The notes: generated by a model not told the origin, from the sequence alone. A stretch of DNA of 64,000 nt from Craterilacuibacter sp. RT1T (GCF_023502145.1 NZ_JAMFLI010000003.1:248001-312000), one strand, 5' to 3'; positions 46,313 through 55,222 are shown, counted from the first letter of the stretch. Translations and numbers: made by a program.

Positions 46313-48154
46313 TCAGAAACTGTACTTGGCGTAGGCCGAGACATAGTCGCGGTCGCCCAGCTGGCGGTACACCGGATCCGGACGGGTGTAGCCGACATAG
46401 CTCAAGCCAAGCTCGAGGTTGCCCAGGTATTTCCATTCGGTTCCGACCGAGTACTGGAAATTGCCGTCTGCGGAGGCCAGCGTGGAAATAGGCGACATCC
46501 CCTGCACCCATACTCCGCGTAACGGCACTTTCAGATCCCAGCCCGGGAAGATGCCGGGGTAGGACAGATCCATGCCCAGGGTCAGGCCGTAGCCGTTTTT
46601 GTCGCGTTCGCCACTGACCTGGCCCAGTGCATTGGTCGTCTGGTAGACAAACTGATCGCTAGCTCCGAACAAAGGCACTTTGCCGGGACTCTTCAAGCCT
46701 TCAAGATTGGCGGCAGGCGCCGTACTGTCCACGCTGATGCCATGGGTCCAGACCAGTTCACCCAAGAAGGTCGTTGCCGGGGCCCAAGGGCGGTAGCCCA
46801 GGGCACGGATAAACGACACCTGTGCCTGTGTTGCCTTGCCGCGTGCAGCAGTCGGCCCCAGCGGGGTATTCACCAGCATCGGCACGCCATCGCGGTACGA
46901 CACTTCGCCGCCGACCTGAACATCACCCAGTCGGGTCGAGATCGAAGCGCCAACCAGCTTGATATTGTCGAAATAGATTTCGTCGTAACTTTGCGGGTTA
47001 GGCAGCCAGGTATTGTTGTAGGCATTGAAAAGCGGCGAACCGGGCTTGGCTCCACATGCTGCAGCGACCCCCCCCGCACTAACCGGGTTGGCATAGCAAC
47101 CCGGCATCCTGCCGTAGTTGATCTGTACGTTCGGGTTTTTGTCGTGATACTGCAGATAGTAAGCCGACAACTCGGTGGCGTCGGTCACTCCCCAGCGCCC
47201 GCCTATGCCGAACTGACCGCTATTCTTGGGCTTTTTCTTTTCGCCAAACGGGATGTAATTACTGCCCAGCTTCCCCTGTACCCGCGGATCGGGCACGCCG
47301 ACCCCGGCAAAAGGCGCACCAAAACCGGTACGGATAAACTGGGCTCCTGGCCCGAGAATATCGGTACTGGACAGATAAGAGCCGGTAGAGGGCAGCTCGG
47401 TACCTTTCCACTGGAACTGGTAGTAGCCCATCAGGCTGAAGTTAGGCGACAACTCAAGCAAACCCGACAGTTGCGGCACCGGCAACAGGATTTCCTTCAC
47501 CTCGGTGCCGGGTGACAGACCCTTGACCGAATCAAACGGCACCTGTGCCGCCGAAGCATTGCCGTAGAACAGGCTCTCGCCCCAGGCGACCACCTGATTG
47601 CCCAGCTTGAGGGTCAGACGCTTATCGGCGCCAATATCCCAAGTGTTGTAGGCATAGACATCGAGAAACTTGGCACGACCGCCGGAGTAAAACTGGGTGC
47701 CATCGGTGAACTGGTCGTTGGGGCCGAATTTATTGATGGTCTTGGGCGAATTATTGGCATTGCTCTTGTGGTAAACGTCGTCGTAAAACGCCGTACCGCG
47801 CGCGATAAAGCCCATATCGCCATGGCTGATATTCATTTCGGCATTCAGGCCCAGACGGTTGGTGGTCAGGTCTCCCTTGCCGAAGTTATGGTTGCCATCG
47901 TCCAGGTTGATCGCGCGAGGATTACGGTCTGCCTTACTATTATTGGCTTTCGGACCATCCGTCAGCTTGTCCGACGCATCCTTGACCCGCACGCCTACGC
48001 CATAGGAAACCGTCGCGGACCAATCAATTTTGGTGCCGTTATCGAATTCAATCGTTTCCCCTGCATAGGCCTGGGCCCCGATCAGGGCCAGCGATAGCGG
48101 CAGCACCTTGGGGAGTGCCTGCCACTTCATACCTGCTTGCTTGTTTTGTTTCAT
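46313..48154 (-). CDS. DUF1302 outer-membrane beta-barrel-like protein
   Basis: 613 residues with a signal peptide (LPLSLALIGAQAYA). The mature chain is rich in alternating aromatic strands (TVSYGVGVRVKD, FSLMGYYQFQWKGTELPSTG, YLGNLELGLSYVGYTRPDP) and ends in an aromatic residue (YAKYSF), as expected of an outer-membrane barrel. It is the usual partner of DUF1329 and a candidate steroid porin. The start at 48154 follows GGAGG. The promoter region contains an ACATCGTCCA motif. Confidence 0.85.
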   Translation of the reverse strand: MKQNKQAGMKWQALPKVLPLSLALIGAQAYAGETIEFDNGTKIDWSATVSYGVGVRVKDASDKLTDGPKANNSKADRNPRAINLDDGNHNFGKGDLTTNRLGLNAEMNISHGDMGFIARGTAFYDDVYHKSNANNSPKTINKFGPNDQFTDGTQFYSGGRAKFLDVYAYNTWDIGADKRLTLKLGNQVVAWGESLFYGNASAAQVPFDSVKGLSPGTEVKEILLPVPQLSGLLELSPNFSLMGYYQFQWKGTELPSTGSYLSSTDILGPGAQFIRTGFGAPFAGVGVPDPRVQGKLGSNYIPFGEKKKPKNSGQFGIGGRWGVTDATELSAYYLQYHDKNPNVQINYGRMPGCYANPVSAGGVAAACGAKPGSPLFNAYNNTWLPNPQSYDEIYFDNIKLVGASISTRLGDVQVGGEVSYRDGVPMLVNTPLGPTAARGKATQAQVSFIRALGYRPWAPATTFLGELVWTHGISVDSTAPAANLEGLKSPGKVPLFGASDQFVYQTTNALGQVSGERDKNGYGLTLGMDLSYPGIFPGWDLKVPLRGVWVQGMSPISTLASADGNFQYSVGTEWKYLGNLELGLSYVGYTRPDPVYRQLGDRDYVSAYAKYSF

Positions 48155-48255
48155 GTGATTGCCTTGCCTCCATTGTCCGGGTCTTTTAAAGAGCGCCCTG
48201 TTCTGCGGCAGGCTTTGCTCCTTGTGCTGCAATGTGGACGCCAGCATGATGTCCT

Positions 48256-48267
48256 ACATCGTCCAAA
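48256..48267. promoter_or_regulatory. ACATCGTCCA motif in the DUF1302/acyl-CoA dehydrogenase divergent promoter
   Basis: ACATCGTCCAAA, 102 bp from the DUF1302 start and 128 bp from the divergent acyl-CoA dehydrogenase start; identical to the site at 41280. Confidence 0.45.
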
Positions 48268-48394
48268 AAGACTAAACAGAGTGGGTACTCTATTTTCTGT
48301 CCGTGATAGTCTGTTCGCATGATGCTGCCCCCCAAGCACGCCGGATAATGGCCGCATTCACGCTTGAGCATGTGCCTGCAACAGGAGAACAACC

Positions 48395-49585
48395 ATGACA
48401 AACAGCACGGAATTCAGGCAGTCGGTACGCGACTGGCTGGAGGCAAATTGTCCGGCCGCAATGCGCACCCCGCCGCCCGATGGCGGCATCGTCTGGGCCG
48501 GCAGCAAGCTTTGCTTTGACTCGGTCGAGCAACAGCAGTGGTTCGAGCGCATGCGCGACCAAGGCTGGTTTGCCCCGGACTGGCCGGCACGCTTCGGTGG
48601 TGGCGGTCTGGACGGCACGCAGACGCGGATTCTGGAAGAAGAGCTTTCCCGGCTGAAATGCCGGGCGCCGATGATCAATCTGGGGGTGTGGATGATAGGC
48701 CCGGTGCTGCTGGAGTCCGGCAGCGCCGAGCAGCAGGCACAGCACCTGCCGGGTATGGCGCGCGGTGAAGTGGCCTGGTGTCAGGGCTTTTCTGAACCCG
48801 GCGCGGGCTCGGATCTGGCCGGGCTGAAATGCCGTGCCGAACGCGATGGCGACGAGTATGTGCTGAACGGCTCCAAAATCTGGACTTCCTACGCCGACCG
48901 CTGCGACTGGATGTATGCGCTGGTGCGCACCGATAGTGCGGCCGGCAAGCACGCAGGCATCAGCATGCTGCTGATCGATATGGCAAGCCCGGGGGTTTCC
49001 GTCACGCCGATTGACCTGATCAGCGGCAAGTCGCACTTCTGCCAGGTATTTTTCGACAATGTCCGCGTTCCCGTCGCCAACCGTGTCGGCGCCGAAGGCG
49101 AAGGCTGGGCACTGGCCCGCGCCCTGCTCGGCCACGAGCGCCGTGCCATGTCCAAATTCGGTGACAACAATGTGCCCGGCATCGACTTTCTGGCGCTGGC
49201 GCGGCAACTGCTGCCGCTATCCGACGCTGCCAGCCGTCCGTTACTGGCCGATCGCGTGGTGCGCTCGGCCATGGACGAGCATGCCTACAAGCTCAGCACG
49301 CAGCGCGCACACGAAGCCGGCCGCGCCGGTGTCGATGTCAGCGGCCTGGCAGCCTGTTTCAAGTATCTGCACAGCGAACACAACCGCGAACGCCATGAAA
49401 CCCTGATGGCGCTGGCGGGCAGCGAGGCGCTGGGCTGGGAGGGGGAAGCATTTGACAACGATATGCTCAAGCTCGCCCGCCAGTGGCTGAACTCCTACAC
49501 CTACACCATCGCCGGCGGTACGTCGGAGATCCAGCTCAATATTCTGGCCCGCCGCGTGCTGGGTCTGCCGGCCAATGGAGGCTGA
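48395..49585 (+). CDS. Acyl-CoA dehydrogenase, subunit 1 of heteromeric pair A
   Basis: 396 residues. FAD and substrate motifs CQGFSEPGAGSDLAG and GSKIWTSYADRCDW are present. The C-terminal loop reads IAGGTSEIQLNI, so the Glu used by medium-chain enzymes is Gly; a Glu in LLGHERRAM can serve as the alternative base, as in isovaleryl-CoA dehydrogenase. Steroid acyl-CoA dehydrogenases are often alpha2-beta2 products of adjacent genes. The next gene encodes the likely partner and starts 1 nt after the stop. First gene of the side-chain module. Confidence 0.87.
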   Translation: MTNSTEFRQSVRDWLEANCPAAMRTPPPDGGIVWAGSKLCFDSVEQQQWFERMRDQGWFAPDWPARFGGGGLDGTQTRILEEELSRLKCRAPMINLGVWMIGPVLLESGSAEQQAQHLPGMARGEVAWCQGFSEPGAGSDLAGLKCRAERDGDEYVLNGSKIWTSYADRCDWMYALVRTDSAAGKHAGISMLLIDMASPGVSVTPIDLISGKSHFCQVFFDNVRVPVANRVGAEGEGWALARALLGHERRAMSKFGDNNVPGIDFLALARQLLPLSDAASRPLLADRVVRSAMDEHAYKLSTQRAHEAGRAGVDVSGLAACFKYLHSEHNRERHETLMALAGSEALGWEGEAFDNDMLKLARQWLNSYTYTIAGGTSEIQLNILARRVLGLPANGG

Positions 49586-49586
49586 G

Positions 49587-50711
49587 ATGGCTTTTGTGCT
49601 AAGTGATGATCAAAACATGCTCAAGGACAGCGCGGCCGATTTCTTCGCCAGCCGCCTGCCCCTAAGCCGGCAGCGCGCACTGCGCGACAGCGGGCACAGC
49701 CATGATGCAGAGGCCTGGCGTGAAATGGCGGCGCTGGGCTGGACGGCCATCGCCTTGCCGGAAGACGCCGGCGGCCTGCCTTTTCCGCTCTCCGGCCTCG
49801 CGCTTATTCAGGCCGAAGCTGCGCGCGTACTGGCCGCCACCCCCCTGCTGTCTTCGACCGTACTTTGTGGCGGTGCCATCGCGCTGGCCGGCAGTAGCGC
49901 CCAGCAGCGCGACTGGTTGCCGGCACTGGCCGCCGGCCAGTCGTTCGCTGCGCTGGCGCTGGATGAAAGCCCGCGCCATGACCCGACCCAAATTGCCCTT
50001 CAAGCGCGCCCGGACGCCGACGGCTGGGTACTGAACGGCATCAAGCCGCAGGTCGCGGATGGCCATGCCGCCGATGTTGTGCTGGTGCTGGCTCGTATCG
50101 ATGCAGAGAACGCCCTGTTTATCCTGCCGGCCAATAGCCCGGGCATTCAGCGTCAGCCACTTGCGCTACTGGATAGTCAGGACGCGGCACGCATGGTGTT
50201 TGATCAGGTCAGGCTCAGTGCCGACGCGCTACTGGCACGCGGCGCACAGGCCGATGCCGTGCTGGCGTGCGTGCTGGATCGGGCGCGTGTGTGTCTGGCG
50301 GCCGAAATGCAGGCGATCAGCCGCGTGTTATTCGACACCACCCTGGCTTACCTTAAGCAGCGCGAGCAATACGGCGTGCTGATCGGCAGTTTTCAGGCGC
50401 TGCAACACCGCATGGCACGGCTCTACACCGAGCTTGAGCTCGCCGAGAGCTGTGTGGCGGCGGCGGTGTCGGCACTGGACGGGGCCGGCGATCTGGCTTT
50501 GCTCGCGGCACTGGCCAAGGGCAAGGCCGGCGAGGTGGCGATCAAGACCGCCAACGAGGCGGTACAACTGCATGGCGGCATCGGCGTGACCGACGAGCTG
50601 GATATCGGCCTGTATCTCAAGCGCCTCCGCGTACTGGAAGCGCGCTATGGCGACAGCACTTTCCAGCGCACCCGTTACGCCCAACTGATCAAACTGGAGG
50701 TGGCCGCATGA
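49587..50711 (+). CDS. Acyl-CoA dehydrogenase, subunit 2 of heteromeric pair A
   Basis: 374 residues. Weaker N-terminal half; C-terminal FAD-contact region (LKQREQYGVLIGSFQALQH and EAVQLHGGIGVTDELDIG) conserved. The catalytic Glu loop is absent, so it probably supplies the structural/FAD-binding half of an alpha2-beta2 enzyme together with the upstream product. The ATG at 49587 is preferred over 49575 because GGAGG lies 6 nt before it. Its stop overlaps the ligase start (ATGA). Confidence 0.85.
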   Translation: MAFVLSDDQNMLKDSAADFFASRLPLSRQRALRDSGHSHDAEAWREMAALGWTAIALPEDAGGLPFPLSGLALIQAEAARVLAATPLLSSTVLCGGAIALAGSSAQQRDWLPALAAGQSFAALALDESPRHDPTQIALQARPDADGWVLNGIKPQVADGHAADVVLVLARIDAENALFILPANSPGIQRQPLALLDSQDAARMVFDQVRLSADALLARGAQADAVLACVLDRARVCLAAEMQAISRVLFDTTLAYLKQREQYGVLIGSFQALQHRMARLYTELELAESCVAAAVSALDGAGDLALLAALAKGKAGEVAIKTANEAVQLHGGIGVTDELDIGLYLKRLRVLEARYGDSTFQRTRYAQLIKLEVAA

Positions 50712-52348
50712 GCGCCCTGTCCGCCTGGCAACAGGCCATGCACGCCCTGACATCCACGGGCGCCCCCTTCGAAACGGCAGAAGCCGAGGGCGTGGCGCGT
50801 TTTATTCATGCCCCGGCCACGCTGAATGCGGCGCTGGAGCAGGGTCGGCGCCACGGCGCGCTCGACTTTACCCTGTGGCAGGATCAGCGCCTGTCTTTTG
50901 ATGACTACTTTTTGGCCGTCGACCAGGTGGCTGCTGCACTATTGGCGCGCGGCATCGGGCGCGGCAGCCATGTGGCCATTGCCATGCGCAACCGTCCGGA
51001 ATGGCTGATCGCCTTTCACGCCATTCTCAAGACCGGCGCGGTGGCGGTGGCCTTAAATAGCTGGTGGCAAAAGGATGAGCTGTCGGCCGCACTTGCGGAT
51101 AGCGGTGCCGGCTGGCTGATTGCCGACGCCGACCGGCTGCAACGGCTCGCGGGCCAGCTTGAGCACATTGCCGTCATCGGGCTGGATCATGCCGCCCCGC
51201 TCGACTTTAGCGAGGTGACGGCCCCGCTGCCAACGGTATGGCCGCACATCAACCCCTCCGATCCGGCGGCGATTTTGTTTACCTCCGGCACCTCGGCCCG
51301 CGCCAAGGGGGTGCAACTGTCGCAAGGCGCGCTGGCGCAAGCGGTGTTTACACTGGATTTTTTTGCCGCCATCGGCGCCATGGTGCAGCCCGAAATTGTC
51401 GCGCGCGTGGCCGGCCGGCGCTTGAAGAACCTGCTGGCGGTGCCGCTGTTTCACGTCAGCGGCCTGGTGGCCCAGTTCTTTGCCGGCCTGCGCGGCGGCC
51501 GCCTGCTGGTGATGATGCACCGCTGGGATGCGGGTCAGGCATTGCAGCTGATTGCCAGCGAAGCCATCACCAATTTCAATGGCTCGCCGGCAATGCAGGT
51601 TGATCTGCTCAACCATCCCGATTTTTCTGCCGACAAGCTCGCCGGCGTCATCGGTCTGGGCTATGGCGGTGCGGCGGTGCCGCCCACTTTGTCGCATGAG
51701 CTGGGCAGCAAAGTACCCCATGCGATTCAGGGTAGCGGCTACGGCATGACCGAGAGCTGCGGCATAGGCTGCGTGATCAGCGGCTCGCTGTTTGCACAAA
51801 ACCCCGAGGCCACCGGCCTGTCCTCACCGGTGGTGCGCTTGCGTGTGGTCGATACGTTGGGCAATCCCCTGCCTTTTGGCATGGAAGGCGAAGTCCAGCT
51901 GTCGGGTGTCACCTTGATGGATGGCTATGTGCAGGATGGCCAGCTGCAGCGCAGCGCCTTTGACGGCATCTGGTTTGCCAGCGGCGACATCGGCCATCTG
52001 TCGGCCGACGGCCTGCTGACCCTCACCGGACGCAATAAGGAAGTGATTAATCGCGGCGGCGAGAAAATCGCACTGGCCGAGGTGGAGAACTGTCTGGTCG
52101 CGCACCCCGATGTGCTGGAGGCGGCCGCTTTTCCGGTGGCCGATGCCCGGCTGGGTGAAAGGCTGGAAGCCTGGGTGGTGATGAAGCCGGGCGCCGCTTT
52201 TGACGCCGGTGCCATCCATGATTTCGCCGCCAACCGTCTGGCCGCCTACAAGCTGCCCGCCGCCATCCGCCAGCATCATGCGGCATTGCCGCGCAACGCG
52301 ACCGGCAAGCTGTTGCGGCGCGAGCTTGATCAGGCGCGTACGGCGTAA
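50708..52348 (+). CDS. Steroid-acid-type acyl-CoA ligase (AMP-forming)
   Basis: 546 residues: P-loop LFTSGTSARAKGVQLSQ, A5 motif SGYGMTESCG, A7/A8 region GIWFASGDIGHLSADGLLTLTGRNKEVINRGGEKI (shown in part: TLTGRNKEVINRGGEKI), catalytic Lys in RNATGKLLRREL. It activates a carboxylic acid as CoA ester. Between the acyl-CoA dehydrogenase pair and the Ltp2-like aldolase, it could activate a steroid side-chain acid or the C/D-ring acid (the FadD3 role); sequence alone does not decide. Translationally coupled to the upstream gene. Confidence 0.85.
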   Translation: MSALSAWQQAMHALTSTGAPFETAEAEGVARFIHAPATLNAALEQGRRHGALDFTLWQDQRLSFDDYFLAVDQVAAALLARGIGRGSHVAIAMRNRPEWLIAFHAILKTGAVAVALNSWWQKDELSAALADSGAGWLIADADRLQRLAGQLEHIAVIGLDHAAPLDFSEVTAPLPTVWPHINPSDPAAILFTSGTSARAKGVQLSQGALAQAVFTLDFFAAIGAMVQPEIVARVAGRRLKNLLAVPLFHVSGLVAQFFAGLRGGRLLVMMHRWDAGQALQLIASEAITNFNGSPAMQVDLLNHPDFSADKLAGVIGLGYGGAAVPPTLSHELGSKVPHAIQGSGYGMTESCGIGCVISGSLFAQNPEATGLSSPVVRLRVVDTLGNPLPFGMEGEVQLSGVTLMDGYVQDGQLQRSAFDGIWFASGDIGHLSADGLLTLTGRNKEVINRGGEKIALAEVENCLVAHPDVLEAAAFPVADARLGERLEAWVVMKPGAAFDAGAIHDFAANRLAAYKLPAAIRQHHAALPRNATGKLLRRELDQARTA

Positions 52349-52428
52349 ATCCATGCCTCGTCCGGCTGGAGGATGCCGCTGACGGATAGGCAGGGCAAGA
52401 TCGGCTTAATAAACAGAGGAGACAGACT

Positions 52429-53640
52429 ATGGGTTTGCAAGGACAGGCTGCCATTGTCGGCGTTGCGCAGTACCAGCCGGAAAAATACTCGACCGCCCCG
52501 CGCATGTTCCACCTTGAGCAGGTGGCGGACCTTGCGCGCCAGGCGCTTGTCGATGCGGGACTGCAGGCCTCGGATATCGACGGGCTATGCGTGAACGGCC
52601 CGCACTTTCACGAAGCGAGCAGTTTTGTGCCGGCCATGGTGGGCGAGTATCTGGGGGTGGCGCTGAATTTTGGCGAAGTGGTCGATCTGGGCGGCGCCTC
52701 TGCCGTGGCCATGGCCTGGCGTGCCGCTGCGGCGATCGAGCTTGGCCTGTGCAAGGCGGTACTGTGCGTGATTCCGCAACGCATGGCACCGATGGGGCCG
52801 GAAGAAGACCCGATGGCGATGGCGCGCGCCATGCGTTACGGCGGGCACAGCACCGCCTTTGGCGCGCCCGAAGCCGAATTCGACCTGCCTTACGGCCATA
52901 TGGCACAAAACACCGGCTACGCCATGATTGCCCAGCGCTACAAGGCGCGCTACGGCTACGACCAGGCGGCGATGGCCAAGATTGTCGTCGACCAGCGCAC
53001 CAATGCCTGCGCCAACCCCGGCGCCATGTTTTACGGCAAGCCGCTGAGCATCGAGGAAGTGCTGGCCAGCAAGATGGTGGCCGACCCCTTGCATGTACTG
53101 GAAATCGTGATGCCGGTCGCCGGCGGCGCCGCGTTTATCGTGAGCTCGGCGAGTCTGGCCAAGCAATGCCGGCACCGTCCGGCCTGGATCAAGGGCTTTG
53201 GCGAACACATCATCAGCAAGTCGCCAAGCTACGCGCCGGACATGCTGGAGACGCCCATCGGCCCGGCCTCGCGCCGCGCTTTTGCCATGGCCGGCATCAC
53301 GCCGCAGGATGTCGATGTCGCCCAAATCTACGACTGCTACACCATTACCGTATTGCTGACGCTGGAAGATGCCGGTTTTGCCAAAAAGGGCGAAGGCATG
53401 GCTTTCGTGCGCGAGCATGACCTGACCTATAAAGGCGACTTTCCAATGAATACCCATGGCGGCCAGCTCGGCTTTGGCCAGGCTGGCAGCGCCGGCGGCA
53501 TGAGCCAGCTGATCGAGGCGGTTGAACAGATTCGCGGCAGCTGCGCGGAACGCCAGCTGGCACACTGCGATATCGCCTACGTCTCCGGCACCGGCGGCGT
53601 GATGAGCGAGCAGACCGCGCTGATCCTGAAGGGGGAATAA
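52429..53640 (+). CDS. Ltp2-like steroid side-chain aldolase (thiolase superfamily)
   Basis: 403 residues of the SCP-x/thiolase fold. The nucleophilic Cys position of real thiolases is occupied by LGGASAVAMAW, so Claisen chemistry is unlikely. Conserved Tyr in AQIYDCYTITVLLTLEDAG and the NTHGGQLGFGQAGSAGG loop match Ltp2-type retro-aldolases, which release propionyl-CoA from a 17-hydroxylated C22 side chain. Ltp2 needs a DUF35 partner, and the gene 3 bp downstream encodes one. RBS GAGGAGA. Confidence 0.83.
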   Translation: MGLQGQAAIVGVAQYQPEKYSTAPRMFHLEQVADLARQALVDAGLQASDIDGLCVNGPHFHEASSFVPAMVGEYLGVALNFGEVVDLGGASAVAMAWRAAAAIELGLCKAVLCVIPQRMAPMGPEEDPMAMARAMRYGGHSTAFGAPEAEFDLPYGHMAQNTGYAMIAQRYKARYGYDQAAMAKIVVDQRTNACANPGAMFYGKPLSIEEVLASKMVADPLHVLEIVMPVAGGAAFIVSSASLAKQCRHRPAWIKGFGEHIISKSPSYAPDMLETPIGPASRRAFAMAGITPQDVDVAQIYDCYTITVLLTLEDAGFAKKGEGMAFVREHDLTYKGDFPMNTHGGQLGFGQAGSAGGMSQLIEAVEQIRGSCAERQLAHCDIAYVSGTGGVMSEQTALILKGE

Positions 53641-53643
53641 GAC

Positions 53644-54573
53644 ATGGCCAATAAACCGCAACCGATGGCAACCGATATTTCGCGCCCATTCTGGGAAGCG
53701 CTCAAGCAGCACCGGGTCAGCATCCAGCACTGCACCGACTGCGGCAGCTGGGCTTTCTTTCCGCGCAGCCACTGCCCGTCCTGCCTGTCGGACAAGCTGC
53801 AATGGCGCGATGTATCGGGTGCCGGCACGCTGTTGACCTATACCGTCGCCCGCATCCCCACCCTACCCGACTTTGCCGACGAGGCGCCGCAAAAGCTGGC
53901 GGTCGTCGAACTGGCGGAGGGGGTGCATATCAATACCACCCTGGTCGGCCTGGGTGAAGACGAAATCCATATCGGCATGGCGCTCAAGCCGGTATTCGAC
54001 GAAAGCGGCGAAACCACGCTATTGCGCTTTACCGGTCAGGACAAAGCCCTCAGCGTGATTCAAGCCGGGGCGCAAGCCGAAGCGCCTGTGACGCAGGTGG
54101 TGAGCAAACGCCAGATCCATTTCAAGGATTTTGCCTCCCTGAAAGCACTGGTCAGCGACAGCTATTCCGACTGGAGCAACCGCTATACCGTCAGCCAGGA
54201 CATCATCGACCAGTTTGCCGCCCTCTCCGGTGACGACTACTGGATACATACCGATCCCGAGCGGGCCAAAAAACAGAGTCCGTTCGGCTCCACCATTGCC
54301 CACGGCATGCTGATCCAGGTGCTGCTGTCGCGCCTGACGATGCCGCTGGATTGGGAGTTGGCAGGTTTTGGCAATATGGTCAACTACGGCTCGGACAAGC
54401 TGCGCTTTCCGTCTCCGGTGCTGTCCGGCAGCCAGATTCACGGCCGCAGCCGGGTTAAAGCGGTAGACGAAGTCAAAGCCGGTACCCAGCTGACACTGGA
54501 GATGTGCATCCATGTTGTCGGTCAGGAGCGTCCGGCGCTGATTAATGAGCTGATTGTGCTGTATATGCCTTGA
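53644..54573 (+). CDS. DUF35 - MaoC fusion protein (aldolase partner plus hydratase)
   Basis: 309 residues in two domains. Residues about 12-130 are a DUF35/OB-fold protein with a zinc ribbon (Cys30, Cys33, Cys44, Cys47) and the VSGAGTLLTYTV strand. Residues about 160-309 are a MaoC hot-dog hydratase with the catalytic Asp197/His202 (SGDDYWIHTDPERA) and FGSTIAHGML. It would both hydrate the side-chain enoyl-CoA and dock with the Ltp2-like aldolase. In actinobacterial ChsH2 I recall the order MaoC then DUF35; here it is reversed. Confidence 0.85.
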   Translation: MANKPQPMATDISRPFWEALKQHRVSIQHCTDCGSWAFFPRSHCPSCLSDKLQWRDVSGAGTLLTYTVARIPTLPDFADEAPQKLAVVELAEGVHINTTLVGLGEDEIHIGMALKPVFDESGETTLLRFTGQDKALSVIQAGAQAEAPVTQVVSKRQIHFKDFASLKALVSDSYSDWSNRYTVSQDIIDQFAALSGDDYWIHTDPERAKKQSPFGSTIAHGMLIQVLLSRLTMPLDWELAGFGNMVNYGSDKLRFPSPVLSGSQIHGRSRVKAVDEVKAGTQLTLEMCIHVVGQERPALINELIVLYMP

Positions 54574-54598
54574 ATGTGTGCCCTCGATGTGGTGCTTG

Positions 54599-54624
54599 GC
54601 CCCGTTGCGACGGGGCTTTTTTTC
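54599..54624 (+). terminator. Rho-independent terminator after the side-chain operon
   Basis: GCCCCGT / ACGGGGC stem with a 4-nt loop and seven T, 26 bp after the fusion gene. Ends the plus-strand operon starting at 48395. Confidence 0.9.
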
Positions 54625-54757
54625 GTCGTACGGTCATGGTTGCCTGTTTTTTAGGCAGCGCGTGTCAGGCCTTGCCCGGCAAAGCCTGACCGCGTTTATC
54701 CACAAGCCACCCCCAGCTTTGTCCGCGCGGACTGTGGGTGAGTCGGGCCGGCTGAAG

Positions 54758-54967
54758 TCAGGATTTTTTTCTGCGCAGCCACCGGATAAAAGCCAGCAGC
54801 GCGGAGACGCAAGCCAGCGCAAAAAACAGCCAGCCCAGCGGGATCAGGGCAAAGGGCTCGTGCAACAGGCCCTGCCCGTCGATTGAGCTGCCGATCAAGT
54901 CGTAGCCCAGCTTGCACAACACGCTTAAGCCCAAAAATATCAGGGCGATTTTCAAGAGTCTGCTCAT
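54758..54967 (-). CDS. Small membrane protein, DUF3955-like
   Basis: 69 residues with two membrane helices (about 5-22 and 43-62) separated by a short loop containing SSIDGQGLLHEPFALIPLG, the characteristic DUF3955 segment, and a basic tail (RWLRRKKS). Function unknown. It sits alone between the two steroid operons; no good RBS is visible. Confidence 0.7.
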   Translation of the reverse strand: MSRLLKIALIFLGLSVLCKLGYDLIGSSIDGQGLLHEPFALIPLGWLFFALACVSALLAFIRWLRRKKS

Positions 54968-55010
54968 GTTCCATGCACCGACAACGGTATATTGCCGGTC
55001 ATGCTAGCGT

Positions 55011-55050
55011 AAAAAAGGGATGGCGTTTGCCATACGGCCCACGCCATCCC
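55011..55050 (-). terminator. Rho-independent terminator of the HIP-type operon
   Basis: On the minus strand the stem GGGATGGCGT / ACGCCATCCC is followed by six T. It lies downstream of the SDR that ends the echA20-to-SDR operon, beyond the palindromic element. Confidence 0.85.
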
Positions 55051-55056
55051 TGCTTT

Positions 55057-55199
55057 AGAACCTGTTCACGATCTGCTGCGCATCGGCGATACGGCGTTAA
55101 AAACAGCTTCGAAATGCTCATGTACCATCTGTACATTCCGCTTTCTCAGCCGTTTTTGCCTTGTCTCTCCCTCGCTCGCGAGATCGTGAACACGCTCTT
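55057..55199. mobile_element. Short palindromic element (MITE-like), 143 bp
   Basis: The ends are inverted: AGAACCTGTTCACGATCT (55057) and, on the other strand, AAGAGCGTGTTCACGATCT (55199). Inside there is further dyad symmetry around AAAAACAGC...GCCGTTTTTG and a GTAC-GTAC core. It has no coding capacity. It resembles a dispersed palindromic repeat I recall from betaproteobacterial intergenic regions; only this copy is in the window. Confidence 0.6.
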
Positions 55200-55222
55200 A
55201 GCTACCAGCCGCTTATCCGCCG

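Noticed and set aside
52585-53802. Minus-strand open frame of 405 codons opposite the Ltp2-like gene
   Set aside because: Shadow of the aldolase frame; no RBS, no recognisable protein.
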